Positions 46,592 to 58,521 of a stretch of 64,000 bases of DNA are shown piece by piece. The stretch comes from Lepidurus packardi. Lineage: Eukaryota; Arthropoda; Branchiopoda; Notostraca; Triopsidae. Location: contig JAKZAN010000194.1 of assembly GCA_023053545.1 (NCBI GenBank), positions 1 to 64,000 of the forward strand, written 5' to 3'. Made by a program: the position numbers and the translations under genes. Below the pieces are notes generated by a model that was given only the letters and a program-made list of their open reading frames with translations, ran no database searches and was not told the origin of the DNA. Each line of letters starts with the position of its first letter. Position 1 is the stretch's first letter.

Positions 46592-48160
46592 TCAGTGCTG
46601 TTTCTTCACGTTCGTGCTGCTTAGAGTCGGCAGATCGAATCGTGTCTTTGACTTGTATCGCAAGTTCATTGTATTGTTCATCTCTGTATCCGTGGAGGGT
46701 CGGTCGCTCAACAACGGCTGGCTGACCAACTTAGCTCCCTTTGGTGCGGGGACTGGGATATGCTCGCCCTGCTTCCCGGTATAGTTTACGAGTCTTCTGT
46801 CACAGCTCAAACAGAACCAGTTCTTCCTTCCGATTCTGGCATCATCTTCTGAGTTATCCGCCATGAAAGTATTGAATATGTAGTTTATCTTCTTTTCTAG
46901 GAAGATGAGTCCCTTTTTGCAGGTCTCATCATCGGCCTTCTTGTCGAGGAGGAATTTGATCTAAGTGATAGTGTCCTCAATCTAAGTACTCGCTTTAGTT
47001 GCTGAGTCAGTGCCCATCTTTTCATCACGCATGTTCTTCAAGATAGTCATGTACTACTTCCTTTGGTCGCCGACCTTTTGTAGTAGTTCCTTTTTGACGA
47101 GTTCTAGAGACTTGCTATCGTTTCTGTGTTCTTTGGAGTCTTCGATACTATTATTATTGTTGTGTAGAGTGAAATTGTTGCGACTCGTATTGTTTAGGGT
47201 CGTACAGAGTGTCTAGATTTCATCTTAACAGTCTTTAATGTTTTTGGCCAGAGTGTCATTAGTTTATGTAAGGTACTGCCATTTCTTGGTGAGGTCGGCC
47301 AACTTACGCTCCAACTACTTTTGCTTCTCACTTGACTCCTTCATGGATTTCATCTGTTTTGATAGCTCGTCAATCCGATCGGAAAGTGCTTTATGTCCTT
47401 GGGTTATTTAGTTCTCCTGGTTGTGTAATTGCTCGTTGGTGTCCCAAAGTCCTTGGGTGTGCTTTTTGAGCAACTAATCATGATTCCTAACCAATATCTC
47501 CAAATCCTGTCCTTTTTTCTCAAGTATTTCGACTTTTGCTTTTAAGTCTGCCAGCAATTGCTAAGCTGAGAGATCCGAAGCGGCAGCATTAGAGTTACTC
47601 TCAGAGTTTATAGCATTTTTAGAACTTGCCTGTGCTTATGCTTTCTTGGCTGCCTCCTGATGAGTTTATGATATTTTCTTGATGCTTTCTTCAGAGTTCC
47701 GCTGTCTCTAACTGGACTTTATGATCTCAGCCTTAAGATTGGTCAGAGAGTTATTGAAATTGCGGTCAAATTTCGAGAGATCATCTTTGAGCTCATTAAT
47801 AGTCTTTTGGAGCAAATCATCTCGACCTGTGAGTGTGTTGTATGTCTACTGATTTTTTATCTCCATTGCCTTAACAAGTTACGCTTTGTTTTTCTCCAAC
47901 AGCCCGAGGATTTCCTACTTTGAGAAATGGCTGGTTGCTTTGGACTAAGCTTCTCTCTGGGCATTGCTGGCCGTGAGATTCGATATTAGCTGATAAAGAT
48001 TAGCGATATCTTTATCACGCTTGTCATCAGCGTCAGTTTTCTTTCTGAGCTCCTCAACGATGAGCGTAAAATTTTTGGCAAGGACCTTTTCGATACAAGA
48101 GATCTGTATAATGGACTCGAATTGGACCTCAGTGAGGATTTGAGTCTTGGTTGTGGTCAT
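46592..48160 (-). CDS. Coiled-coil protein with DUF4795/QRICH2-like C-terminus
   Basis: 522 residues, single frame, with roughly 30 TAA/TAG codons, the densest in the window. Most of the protein is a long coiled coil rich in Lys, Glu, Asn and Leu. The C-terminal 90 residues contain WFCLSCDRRLVNY, the Cys-pair motif of the DUF4795/QRICH2 family, followed by a basic tail. Animal QRICH2 is a sperm-flagellum protein, so a ciliary or basal-body role is plausible. A standard-code reading recovers only the two ends. Confidence 0.72.
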
Positions 48161-48374
48161 TTTAAAAAGGAACCCTGCTGGCGAGATCTAAATTTTATTG
48201 GGAATTATAGGCGACAAACAATTTATATCCGGGCATCAAGTCACACGATATAGGAGAGAAGTTGTAGTTTATCAACAGTAAACAAAAAGTAGGAATATCA
48301 AAAAACAGAATCAATGGTCAATGGCCATAGTTGCACAATTCTATCTATAATTATTATTGTATATTTTACAGGGG

Positions 48375-49250
48375 TCAGTTCTTTCTGGTTGATTCTCGGT
48401 ACTCTCTTGTTGATTCGAGTGCCCTGATCTGATCGTCCACGAACTGTATAACCTTGCTCAGGTATCTATCCTTGAACAGCACCCTTTCCAACCACTTATC
48501 CTTCAACCCTTAACCATCTTTGATCCAGTTCTTTCCTTTTTGTAGCACCTCTTTCAGTAATTTTAGTCGCTAAACTTTCACATCTTCTACTCTTTATTAG
48601 GGTTTTTTCTTCTTTAAGCTCAGTCTCGAGACTATCCTTTAAATATTTGGAAGAATAGTTAGGCTTGAGGGTCTACTGATAGCTTTTTGTATGGACTCTG
48701 AATTGATGTAAAGAGATGGTTCAGTGCTTTCAGTGCGTTTAGTCAGTAACCCACACTCTGCCTAGCTTAGATTAGACTCGATTAGAACTTTCCGATTTTG
48801 TAGTAGAGTTCTATTCTCCTTCATCAGTCCCTTAAGTTTGAGTTTGAGGGACTCGACCATGATTGCTAGCTTTTGGTTTTGGACTGTTTTCCTATTGATA
48901 TCTTGCTCGTACTTCTGAAATGATCCGTAGAAGAAACCCTTATGGTCCCCATAACGTGTTATGTCTTCGTTCAGGTACTTAAAACACGTTTCCTCGTAAT
49001 GTCTTTACTTTTCTTTAATTTCAGCGAGCAGTTTGTTCTGCTCATCTCTTATCGTCTTCAGATCGTTACGCAGCGAAGCCTATTTGTGTGCCAATTTCAG
49101 ATGTTGCGAAGACATGGCCTTTCCCAGAGTAGTATCCAGGTTGCCTATATAGTTCGCGAGAGGATTCTTGACGACACCCTTGAGTAATGCAGATGATCTA
49201 TGGTGGTTAGAAATGGGGACTTCTGTGGGGAAAGACAAACCTTCTGCCAT
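48375..49250 (-). CDS. Coiled-coil protein
   Basis: 291 residues, single frame, TGA stop. The N-terminus is non-helical (MAEGLSFPTEVPISNHH) and the rest is a long Lys/Glu/Leu coiled coil with ten or more TAA/TAG codons at coil positions. No family recognised. It follows the DUF4795-like gene on the same strand at 214 bp. Confidence 0.68.
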
Positions 49251-49297
49251 GATGATGTGTGTAGTTTTAGTTTTATTCAAACAATTACAATCGTATT

Positions 49298-49837
49298 ATG
49301 ATGCAGCCTAACCACAAAAAAGCTGAACTTGATCCCAGTTATCTGTTGGATCTAGATGGCATTACATCTAAGATGGTATTGGTTACTATCGTAATTGCTA
49401 AGAAACTGAGTCCCGAAAGCCATGAAAGTGTATCGGAAGTAAGTCATATTGTAGCCGAAGTCATCAGCCAACGAGTTTATTTGGAGCGCAGTCATTTCTC
49501 TTGTCATTGGAGGCCTACTCTGGCACAAACTTGTCTAGGCTTGGTCAATCTACACTTCCTTCTACTTGATCGTTTCCTTTCTGATTTTCAGTATCTTACA
49601 CGCCTCACAAATCGTCTTCTTGAAGCCTCCTCGTAATTACAACCGTGAGCTGATAATGTCGCTGCTGCACACAGTCGGGTGGACATGTACGCTTCAGTGT
49701 CATCAGTGGCTGCTCTGGGTGATGCCTATTCTGGTCAACCAGTTCCTCTACAGAATCACGTACCTTTACTCGATGAAAGCAAGTCCCCAACCATCAAGAT
49801 CTTCAAAAAAGAAACCCGAATGAACTAACCAATATGA
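49298..49837 (+). CDS. Hypothetical helical protein
   Basis: 165 residues after removing a 42-nt intron (49633-49674). The first 110 residues are helical and hydrophobic (SKMVLVTIVIAKKLSP, TCLGLVNLHFLLLDRFLS), and the tail is Ser/Pro rich. A cyclin-box resemblance is possible but not convincing. The start ATG lies only 47 bp from the divergent coiled-coil gene start. An extra intron before YLTRLTNRLL cannot be excluded. Confidence 0.5.
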
Positions 49838-50155
49838 TAAGTCTACTGATTGTGTTTATATGAGTGTAGAAAATGCTGCCCGAGCCGCGCAATGTTCAAT
49901 TATGATCCTATTCCATATGCACTAGGCGACGAATATTCACCATGGCATGCTCTACATTGAGTTCCAGCTTCTAGAATCCAGGCATTGAAGGTCTTTGCAA
50001 CTATTCTTCTTGGTGTTTTTAAAGAACCCTATATGCCTCTCGTAATCGGTAGTGGTTGTCCTAAGGTATAGTCTCGAGAGTAACAATCGCTTGGGATAGC
50101 ATGTAGACACATTCTGTTCTCGCACTTTGTTCGTCCACGGCTGCTACGATTCTGA
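49838..50155. other. Intergenic spacer, convergent
   Basis: 318 bp between two convergent genes. A short plus-strand frame from about 49860 (42 codons) exists; I see no support for it as a gene. Confidence 0.4.
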
Positions 50156-51271
50156 TCACCTACGCGAGGATGCATGTCCATGAGATATGTAAAGCGATAT
50201 GTTGATTACATCATCGAAAAAAGTGCTACAGATGAGCCTGTGAGCCTGCGTACGATTAGAATAAATGTTTGCCATCGCCCAGAAAATGAAGTTCGTGAAG
50301 GTTGGGTCTCTGGGCTCTCTTAGGAAGTTTCTGAACACAGCGATGAAGTCTTCTTTGGCTATATCTTTGAGGCTATGATTGAGCGAGCAGTAGTTGCCCA
50401 GGATGATACAGATGTTTTTCATCAGTTCACAGTTGTTGGTAATGCTAGCCAGTCTCAGCAAGCCTTTGATGACATGGCTGCGGTTGAGATCCAAGACTAG
50501 TTTGTCTTTGTCCTCGAGTCGCTGGAGTGCCATGCTGATGATACGAGTGGCGAGCATTTGAAACAGGTCAGACTTGTCGGAGTTGATATTGATGACCTGG
50601 AATATGTACTTGTTGGTGATGGTCTCGATGTCTCTATATCGGATCAGTTTGTAGGCATACAGAAGCATATAGTTGATGAATCGGAAAGCAGCCTCCACGT
50701 AGATGTCGAGACTGCTTTAGCGGAGACTACTCAGCACGTACTTGAAGATATCCGAACCCGCCAAATATTCGGCGACTTTTCGATCTGCACAAATGAGGTT
50801 CCTAAGACCCCACAGGCAATGATGTTTTGTATCGAACCCTCCTGCAACCGAGAGTCTACGCAAAAATACGGTATGGACATTGCGATTGAGGATCGGTTGA
50901 AGTAGCTAGTTGTCTTCCACAGCGCACAAGTTAAGAAGAATCCACGATGCCTCGACCTGAAGAGGGCTTTCATCGTACGAGGGAGCCATAGTCCTTATCA
51001 GCAGCTCTAGCACAACATCGTTAGAAAGAAGCAAGGGGAAGTTCTAGAGTCTGGTGGAGAGCTGCATGACTGCGTGGATAGCAGGTAGATCTTCAGGAGA
51101 GTCGATAAAGGCCTGAAGAACAGCCAAGACATTGGAAGAAGATAAGTGAAGGGTATCGATGGTATTGAGGAGTTTGATGCGTTTGGCCGCAAGAGTAGCT
51201 TGATTTTTCTACCTGCGTATTTCGAGTCGATATGCCTCCCGTTTGCCTTCTAGATCTTCCTTTTGAATCAT
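50156..51271 (-). CDS. Importin-alpha-like armadillo-repeat protein
   Basis: 371 residues from the chosen ATG. Successive 40-residue helical repeats have the armadillo pattern, most clearly SPLQVEASWILLNLCAVEDN and GGFDTKHHCLWGLRNLICAD, as in importin alpha. The N-terminus (GKREAYRLEIRREKNQATLA) resembles the importin-beta-binding domain. The frame remains open upstream to about 51430 (FRGFKENRRIK), with a possible 66-nt intron between, so the true start may be further out. Importin alpha carries NLS cargo into the nucleus. Shorter than usual (about 520 residues), with the distal repeats weak. Confidence 0.75.
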
Positions 51272-51645
51272 GTGTTTCAGCGAGAATGCAGAAATATACT
51301 TCTGAGTGTGGTTTATACTTTTTGAGTGATTAGAGGATAAACAAGTAAGACATAGATGTATATACACTTTAATGCGCCTATTCTCTTTAAATCCTCTGAA
51401 TAAACTAGATTTAGGCCTAAAATAGGACAAGAGTGTTGTTCTCGGTTTTTGTGCTGGGTTGTGTTTTTTATTGGATTATTTATCTGTGAACTAAGTGAGT
51501 TGGGACATTATTCGAATACAAATTTGTATATCTCAAAAAGCCCTCTGTGGTCTCCGGGTGGCATTTCAGCATTATAGATCCCAATAAACTACACAATATA
51601 TTATTTATTTGAACCTCCATTACTCAAGGATACCCGCACAGGACT
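51272..51645. promoter_or_regulatory. Divergent intergenic region
   Basis: 374 bp between the importin-like and nucleoporin-like genes. The left part may contain the importin gene's first exon; the rest must hold both promoters. Confidence 0.35.
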
Positions 51646-53577
51646 ATGGACCAGCAGAAATCTCGACAGCTCAAGACTCTCTTAGAGGTACCCGATTCAT
51701 ATCACATGTTTGTTCGACTCTGTACAGGAAACTGCATAGGAAACCATACGCAGACTCTAAGCCAGTAGTCCCGCACTCACCCTCCAAAGAAGGTACCAAC
51801 ACTATCCCAATTCCACATGCCTACACTCTGCAGAATTCGAAATCTAGAAGATATTTTCGAGAAAACTCGAAAAGCCCGGGAAGACAAATAAAGAAATAAT
51901 AAGATGGCCCCTCTTGATATTGGCTAAAGTCTCAACAAACTCCGTGAGCCTTTGTCGTCTTTATCCAAAAGGTTCGGGCACAGTCAGCCTGAGCCGATGC
52001 AGATAGAACATCCCCAACCCCTGGATACTGCAGCAATCGCCCTCCCGAACCAGCAGCAATAGATAGTCATGCATCAAGCTGTAGAGCGATAGATGGCATC
52101 TGAGTCTGTATAATAACCTGTAGAGCCCAGAGAGGCTGAAGCTTCAGTTCCCCAATTAGTTAGTCCGGTGAGAGATGAGCCAGAAAAGGTTAATCCAGCC
52201 TCACCAGTCGATGAATTGCAAAACAAGGGATAACAATAGAAAGAAGCTAATATCGAGTAGCAACAATAACCTGAAGAAATCAGTCGACCCGACGAGGTAG
52301 CAGTGATAGATCATGTCGAGCAGTAATAAGAGTAGGAATTCAAGAAGCCGTCTCCTCCAATCCAGGAGCAGCCACTCTAAAAAATTTAAACGAAGCCACT
52401 TTTCAATGTTCCTGTCAGTTCTGAAACAACCCCAAACGTTTCGAACCAAGCCCAGGCTGTCCCTACTCCATAGCCCGTAGTTAAGCCTAATCCGTTTGAA
52501 ATACCTAAGAGTACACCTGTAAGCCTATTCGACAATAAAAAACCTCTCCCAACACAAAACTCGATTGGTTTGTTCTTTCAACCTAAAACAACTACCCCAA
52601 ATCCGCCCAGTTTTTTATTTCCTACTCAACCACCCACAGCCCAAGTATCGCCTGTGATAGCTCCAGGCAATCTCTTCGGCACAGCTGCATTAAAAAACAG
52701 TGAACTGCCACAGACACCCAACTTGTTCACTTCTAAGGCTTCCACCGGCAATTTGCCTATTTTTAGTAAGTAACCAACCAACGAAATACCTCAGAAAAGC
52801 AACAATATATTTGGAGGGACCCTTGAGAAAAACAGTTCAACTCCTCTGCCTATTGACACCTCAAATAAATCCCTTTTCGAAAGCAAACGAAACCCTGACA
52901 AAAAAACAGATGAGCCAGCAGTGAACAATGGGGCTAATCCATTTTCTCAGGCTGTTAACCTTTTTAAACCTTCTTCAAACCTGTTTGCAGCTAACACTGG
53001 AGCAAGCCTGTTCACAGCTCCCACAGCTTCATCCAACCTGTTCCTCAATCCTCAAGCCCAGAGCAATCCTTTCAGTGCTCCTCTACCACAGGCAACTCCC
53101 TTGTTCACGACAAAGCCTGAGGATGAATAATAGGATGCGGGGGATGAAGATGACGACGAGCCTCTGAAAGACGACTCCCCATAGATTGACAAAGATAAGT
53201 CTTCAGGTCAGTACGTTTATAACTCAGTGACCTAGACATTATTCAAAGGTGAAGTGAACCATTTCCGGAAGAACGACTCGAGCGAAGTGGTGAAGGATGT
53301 CCTATTGAATATCGAGAAAACCACAAATACAGGAGCTGTAAATATCGTCATCCGACAGAAAGCCACGAAGACAGTATTGTACCAAGGACTCGTAGTGCCC
53401 AACAAATCGAAGGTTGATGTGCTGAACAACAAACCCCAGAACGTAAAGGTCACGATGCTGATCTCGATGGACAACGACAAGCCTAGGCCTGACCTGCTGA
53501 AGATCCAGTTCAAAGACGAGAAGCTAGGCCAGGACTTCATCACTGAGTTCAAGAAATTCCTGACGGCTGGAAACTGA
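51646..53577 (+). CDS. Nucleoporin with C-terminal Ran-binding domain (Nup50/Nup2-like)
   Basis: 643 residues, single frame, TGA stop. A helical basic N-terminus (IRNLEDIFEKTRKARE) precedes a Gln/Glu/Pro-rich region with many TAA/TAG codons. About 230 residues of Phe-containing repeats follow, mostly NLF, SLF, NPF and GLF rather than FG (ANTGASLFTAP, SSNLFLNPQ, QSNPFSAP). An acidic stretch and a RanBP1-type domain (TLFKGEVNHFRKNDSSE ... LYQGLVVPNKSK) end the protein. This is the layout of Nup50/Nup2, a mobile nuclear-basket nucleoporin that works with importin alpha. An importin-alpha-like gene is its divergent neighbour. Confidence 0.85.
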
Positions 53578-53892
53578 AATTGATGCTACGATTCTGATGA
53601 GTAGGCTTCAGATTACCTCTAATTTTAAAGACTTATTTTACCGTGAACATGTTAGATTATCATAGGGAATATGAGAACGGGAAGATTGGTAACATTGCTT
53701 TGCCTTGCCTTCCTCGGTCGTTTATGTGCAGATGCCAATATTTGAAAGTCACTTGAATTGTGAGGCAAAAGCAACAAGCCATAATGTTAAAGTATCTGCT
53801 CATATAAAAAATCGGTAAAGAATTAAATATGATGGAGTTCGAGCGAATTAGATGAATATTTGGACACTGCTCAATCGATTAGCCCATCATGC
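53578..53892. other. Intergenic spacer, convergent
   Basis: 315 bp between convergent genes. No ORF supported on either strand. Confidence 0.45.
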
Positions 53893-54240
53893 TCAGGACT
53901 CCTTATCCCTATTTTTACTCAGCTAGTCTGTCATATCGATTTTGGCTTGTCTTCGCGTCAATCTGCTCAGATCTTCCCTTTCTGGTCCTGTGAATTTGAG
54001 TCTGATTGCTTTCTGGATGTGCTATGTCCTGATCAACCCGTGCTGGTCTCTCGACATCATTTTGCAGGAGTCAAGGACTTAATCAACGAAGTGCTTTGCG
54101 ATGTCGAGGATGATGGGCTTGCTGGATCTGAAGTCGAACTCATTGGGAGTGTAGCCTAGGGCTTTGATGATGTTGGTGAGGTCGTTGGAGCTAAAGACCA
54201 TTTAATTATCGGCATTGGAGTTTCCAAAGAGTTCACTCAT
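53893..54240 (-). CDS. Histone-fold protein, TAF9-like
   Basis: 115 residues, single exon, TGA stop. The sequence SNDLTNIIKALGYTP ... IAKHFVDEVLDSCKMMSRDQ ... LIRTEHIQKAI has the three-helix spacing of a histone fold and most resembles TAF9, which pairs with TAF6 in TFIID and SAGA. The Glu of VDEVL is coded by TAA at 54079-54081, where TAF9 proteins have Glu. A basic, charged tail follows. Family choice among histone-fold TAFs is tentative. Confidence 0.65.
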
Positions 54241-54723
54241 AGACTAGGGATTCAGTGTTATGTATTGTTATGAGTATGCCTGTCGGAGGGAATGATGATT
54301 ATTAACAAGGATAGGGTGATTAATGTGGTATTGAACTCAGTAAAATAATAATGATTGGCGTCTGAAGATAAACTAGACACAGACCCAAGCAGACCATACA
54401 TTAGAGTCAGAATAGTGTTGGTTTAGTCGAGGAGGAAGCAACTAGCAGAGATCATAATTATATTGGAGGGGTGCGATGTAAAGACACATAGATCGTGATT
54501 TAATGAACTAATTGACTTCTTCCGGATCATCCCTCGTGGCCAAATCAGAAACCGTCAAAAACAGATGGACGGAACATCTACAATACTTAATTAACTATTC
54601 CAAATTAGCCTTGTTTTCCATCGTAGAAACAAAAAAACAATCTTAACTCTAATTTGGTTATCAATAATATATATCGATTTTCTAAATAGCAGATTAACAC
54701 ACACCCCGTTTTTATAGAGACCC
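54241..54723. promoter_or_regulatory. Divergent intergenic region
   Basis: 483 bp, very AT-rich in its right half, between the histone-fold and CFAP97-like genes. It holds both promoters; nothing else seen. Confidence 0.4.
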
Positions 54724-55385
54724 ATGTGGAGACAGATGTCCCTCAAGTCTGTCCTTGAAGTCAAGGAGAAGACCTACGTAAGCACCCACAGCCTATCACT
54801 CCCATAACAACACAGCAACAACGCAAACACCTCGAAATACTCAAAAACTCCAAAGGCCTCGTCGATGACTCCAAGCCCTGGGGCTCCGAATCCTACATCC
54901 AGTCGCGCAGGACCCTCGGCAAAAAGGAAGTCCACGATATTCAAAAAGCCAATCTAGAAAACAGGGTGTTGCTGCTCAAACTCGGCAAAATCACCAGTAG
55001 AAGCAGCAAGCCAGCCACCCAATCTAACAATAAATTCACGCTGCTCAGCCACACCCTCAGTCAAACTGTTAGTCTCAACAGACTCCGCCAACAACGCAGC
55101 ATCGGACAGGAAAACAAAGTACCCTCCCACTAATTACACTCTTGACTGCAGGAACTGTATCAGAGACTGGTTACGGTGGCACCGAGCGTGCAAAAGAAGG
55201 ATTGGCAACGGTCGATGGAAGCCCAGCAGAGGTACCGCGAGAACCTTCTGAAGAATAAAAGAAAGTATCACCAAGACTACACGGTGCTCGCCTCTAGACA
55301 GACTAATAACTCCTCGATGTCTTCTTCGGGACTATCTCGGACACCGAAGCACAGATGGGCAGAATCTTGCGAGAAGTTTATTTGA
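54724..55385 (+). CDS. CFAP97 (KIAA1430/hemingway)-like protein
   Basis: 196 residues from three exons; introns 54778-54815 (38 nt) and 55119-55151 (33 nt). The core (KPWGSESYIQSRRTLGKKEV, then IQKANLENRVLLLKLGKI) has the helical Asn/Leu pattern of the CFAP97 family, linked to axoneme assembly and maintenance. The C-terminus is basic and helical and ends ...WAESCEKFI before TGA. No reassigned codon is used. Splicing is required, since each intron breaks the frame. Confidence 0.72.
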
Positions 55386-55727
55386 TACTTTGCCTCTGTC
55401 TTCATATTTTTTGTAAGGTTTAGCGACTTTTATTCGATATCTGCTAATAACAATAGACCTTGGAAGATACCAGAACAATCGTACTTAATGTATAGCATGA
55501 AGGTTTTCCATCGTGTTATGATGTACCGACTTGTTGGAAATAGGTAGTCGAACAACCCAGACACAATACAGAAGAGGCATAATATAACGGTTGCATGCAC
55601 TAATATACTTGGTCTCACTCGATCACGCTTTTGACGCCATTAGAGAGGATTCGAGCACGTCTCTCTCCTCCTCTCTAATCCAGGAAACAATAACATACGG
55701 AAAAGAAGAAAACACGATTATACAGAA
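55386..55727. other. Intergenic spacer, convergent
   Basis: 342 bp between convergent genes; AT-rich, no supported ORF. Confidence 0.4.
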
Positions 55728-56730
55728 TCAGCTTGGATATTCTTTTTTGCTATCCATCTTCCCGTGCTTCCAGATTCCTTTGTATTCCTTTCCATCAATG
55801 TACCCTACTCCGTACCCGTTAGGCAGGTCGTTGGTCCAGGATCCCTTATAGCTTATCGATCCATCGCTGTTATACAACGTGCCCTGTCCGTTCTTCATGT
55901 CGTTGATGTACCTTCCTTCGTATCTCCTGCCGTCTTTCCAGTAGAAGATTCCCTACTCCTGCTTTTTGCCAGAGACGAACCAACCTCGGTAAACCCCATG
56001 AGGGGCTTTGAGAACTCCTTGCCCCCAGAAAAGCTAGTCATTAAAGCTGCCCTCATATTCATACTCATTATTCATTCCCCATTTGAGTATGCCTTTTTTC
56101 CTCAATCCGTTTTCGAACTACCCCCTGAAGTCACTGGTACTATCGGACAACTGACCATGACCGTGAGGCATCTGATTCTTAAACTATCCTTCGTACTTTG
56201 TTTTCGAATCCGAGGACTCGTAGACACCCTTCCCTTCAATTTTACCTTCAACGATGGTACCCTCGTAGATGTCTCCTTAAACTGTAATTAGTCTGCCTTT
56301 CCCTGTCGCAAGCCCATTAACGAATCCACCTTGGAAGACGGATCCGTTCGGGAGGTATACATCTCCTTTTCCGTGTGGTTGGTTATTCTGACCGAAAACA
56401 AAAGGAAAAAAAGATATTTGGTGGATTCGATACTTTCCATTAGCCGTCGTACACGGATCCGTCTTGGAACTGCATAGAAGCCTGGCGGACGCCTCTTTCA
56501 GTAGGCTAGAAATCGGATGTTCTGTGACTAATTCGGAAGGCTACCTTATCTGCCACTTTCGGATTGGCCGCGGGCCTATAAGATTCCCTCTCGAATGATA
56601 AACGGTCAGAGGACTGATGCATGATGTCATTAGAGTCGATGATTTGAGAAGCCTTGAGAGGTAGCCTGAGAGGAGGAAGAGGCGATACTTCGGGTACTGT
56701 CTCAGGAGCACAACAATGTTGGTTGCCCAT
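55728..56730 (-). CDS. MORN-repeat protein, N-acylated
   Basis: 318 residues after removing a 46-nt intron (56388-56433). MGNQHCC is a combined N-myristoylation and palmitoylation signal. Residues about 80-310 are eight or nine MORN repeats (DGSVYDGEWK, PNGSVFQGGFVNGLATGKG, KYEGEFKNQMPHGHGQ, YRGWFVSGKKQE, YEGRYINDMKNGQGTLY). Several repeat glutamates (YEGE, FRGE) are coded by TAG or TAA. MORN proteins bind membrane lipids and organise cortical cytoskeleton or basal bodies. Dual acylation would anchor it to the plasma or alveolar membrane. Confidence 0.9.
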
Positions 56731-57057
56731 TTCTAGACAAATGTATGTATGTAACGAGATAATAGTTTATAATCTGAGGATATGCGTAGGAACAAAATAA
56801 AATACTAATGCCTTCTCTACTATTGAAAATATCATAGAAGAACCTATGGGCCAATGTTTTCTTTGACAGAACGGTTCACAATCCACCAAGGCAGCCATCA
56901 CCAGCTTACAGAAAGTGGGTTTATGTGGAGGTTGGACCCGACTGCTGGCCTGGATATGCAGTAACGATCTTGCTGTTACAGATTATTTCTTACTAACAAC
57001 CTCAAATGTATTGTTTGCTTAAGATTTGCATTCTGGATAGATTAAGGATCTGGTTTA
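56731..57057. other. Intergenic spacer
   Basis: 327 bp upstream of the MORN gene and downstream of the next minus-strand gene. No gene supported. Confidence 0.4.
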
Positions 57058-58236
57058 TCAGGTTAAAGTTGAAGATAGTTTGTACATGGCTTATTCGTAT
57101 CTTTTTTAGCCAGGCGTCAGCCTGATGACCTCACTGAACTCATTCAGCCGAGCACCCCCGATCCCTAGTTTAAGGTATTCATCCTGAACGTCTGACCCGA
57201 ATTCCTTTAGGAGGACGTGTTTGATTTCGTCGGTTATTCGATTCCTTTCTATCCTCGCCCTCTGATCCTATACAGGCCGATTCCAATTGATCTGGCTATT
57301 AGTATCCGAGTCGTAGAGATACTTTGATTAGAATCTCCTCTTGCTATTTCGCACCCTCAGCTTCAGGAATTTATGAATGCCGACTCGGTATCGGTATGCT
57401 ACTAGACATTTTCCCAGCCGTTCCTTCGGGCAGAGATCTAAGCGAACAGAGCTCAGCTTCTACTTACGTCCTTGGAGGAACGATAATGTCGTCTGGTCTG
57501 TCACATTTCTATATTGCAGAGACTCTTTCGAGAACTGCGGGATGCAGCCACTGATTAAGATCGACAAGAGAGCCCCGAAAAACTCCCAGTCCGACTGGGA
57601 AGTGCTTTTGTGTAGGTTAGAAAAGAATTCGTCTCCTTTTTTGACAAAGTTAGGCTCCACTAATTCAATCTGCGAACTCCTCTTGGATGTAAACCTGAAG
57701 GAGTCAAGGTTCAGACTGCCGTGGTACAGACCACACTCGTGGATCTTGCTGATTTTGTCGTAGACTTGCTGCAAAACCTTTGAAACCTATACTGAACCGT
57801 TTCCTTACAAATAGTATTCCAATATCGTCGGCCCGGTGCATAGTCTACTCATAAATAGCAGTGTTTCACTTCCTATTTCGAAAACTTCGGCCTGCAGGAG
57901 ATCCTTGAACATAAGCACCCTATCCTCCATTATCACTTTCCTGTCGAGGACTCTTACTACCTTATTTTAACCTGTGCTTCTATTGACTATGATCCTGGCC
58001 CCTTCTAGAGAGGAGGTACCAGGTACTAACTGTTCAATAAGATACTGGGTGACAAAGGTCTCCTCTGTGAGCTGTTTATAAGGGGAGGGTGGTGGTCTTG
58101 TAGGTTCAGCAAGTTTGGCAGGTTTTTTATCAGCTGTGTTAGGCTAATCTTTGATGATTGGCGTTGGTTTCCTCTTGGAAGACTCCCCATTGTTGTGGTT
58201 TTTTTTATTTTTGGGAGGGGCCTGCAGACATCCCAT
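57058..58236 (-). CDS. Acylated pseudokinase
   Basis: 382 residues after removing a 30-nt intron (57438-57467). MGCLQ is an N-myristoylation/palmitoylation signal, followed by a Lys/Pro-rich linker. A degenerate kinase domain follows: VVRVLDRKVIMED stands near the VAIK position, and the catalytic loop is YHGSLNLDSFRF (no HRD Asp). No DFG is found, and SDWEFFGALLSILISG replaces the DxWS helix. The C-terminal 100 residues are helical and charged, with a possible degenerate EF-hand or regulatory segment. Predicted inactive; a membrane-bound scaffold is the likely role. Many TAA/TAG codons. Confidence 0.72.
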
Positions 58237-58521
58237 GGTGTGTTCTTAGGTAGATAAAATTATTGGAAACTAAATAAACAGATGTAATCTGGACCATCTG
58301 TCGGTGAGGGAGTGCCACCACTCACGATATTAATAGACTCACATCTATTCCCAAGACGAAGGTGTGTCTGATCTTGTTTTCACAACTGCCCATAAAACAA
58401 TAAGGTGGTTCTCTTTGTTAAGTTCATCGCCAAGCCACAAAACTAATATTTGCCTCTTGAAATAATTTAACTTCCTATTATTGGTTAACTTTACCCAAAT
58501 ACATCAAATACCTCCTTCATC
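58237..58521. promoter_or_regulatory. Divergent intergenic region
   Basis: 285 bp between the pseudokinase and the GST-like gene; holds both promoters. Confidence 0.35.
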
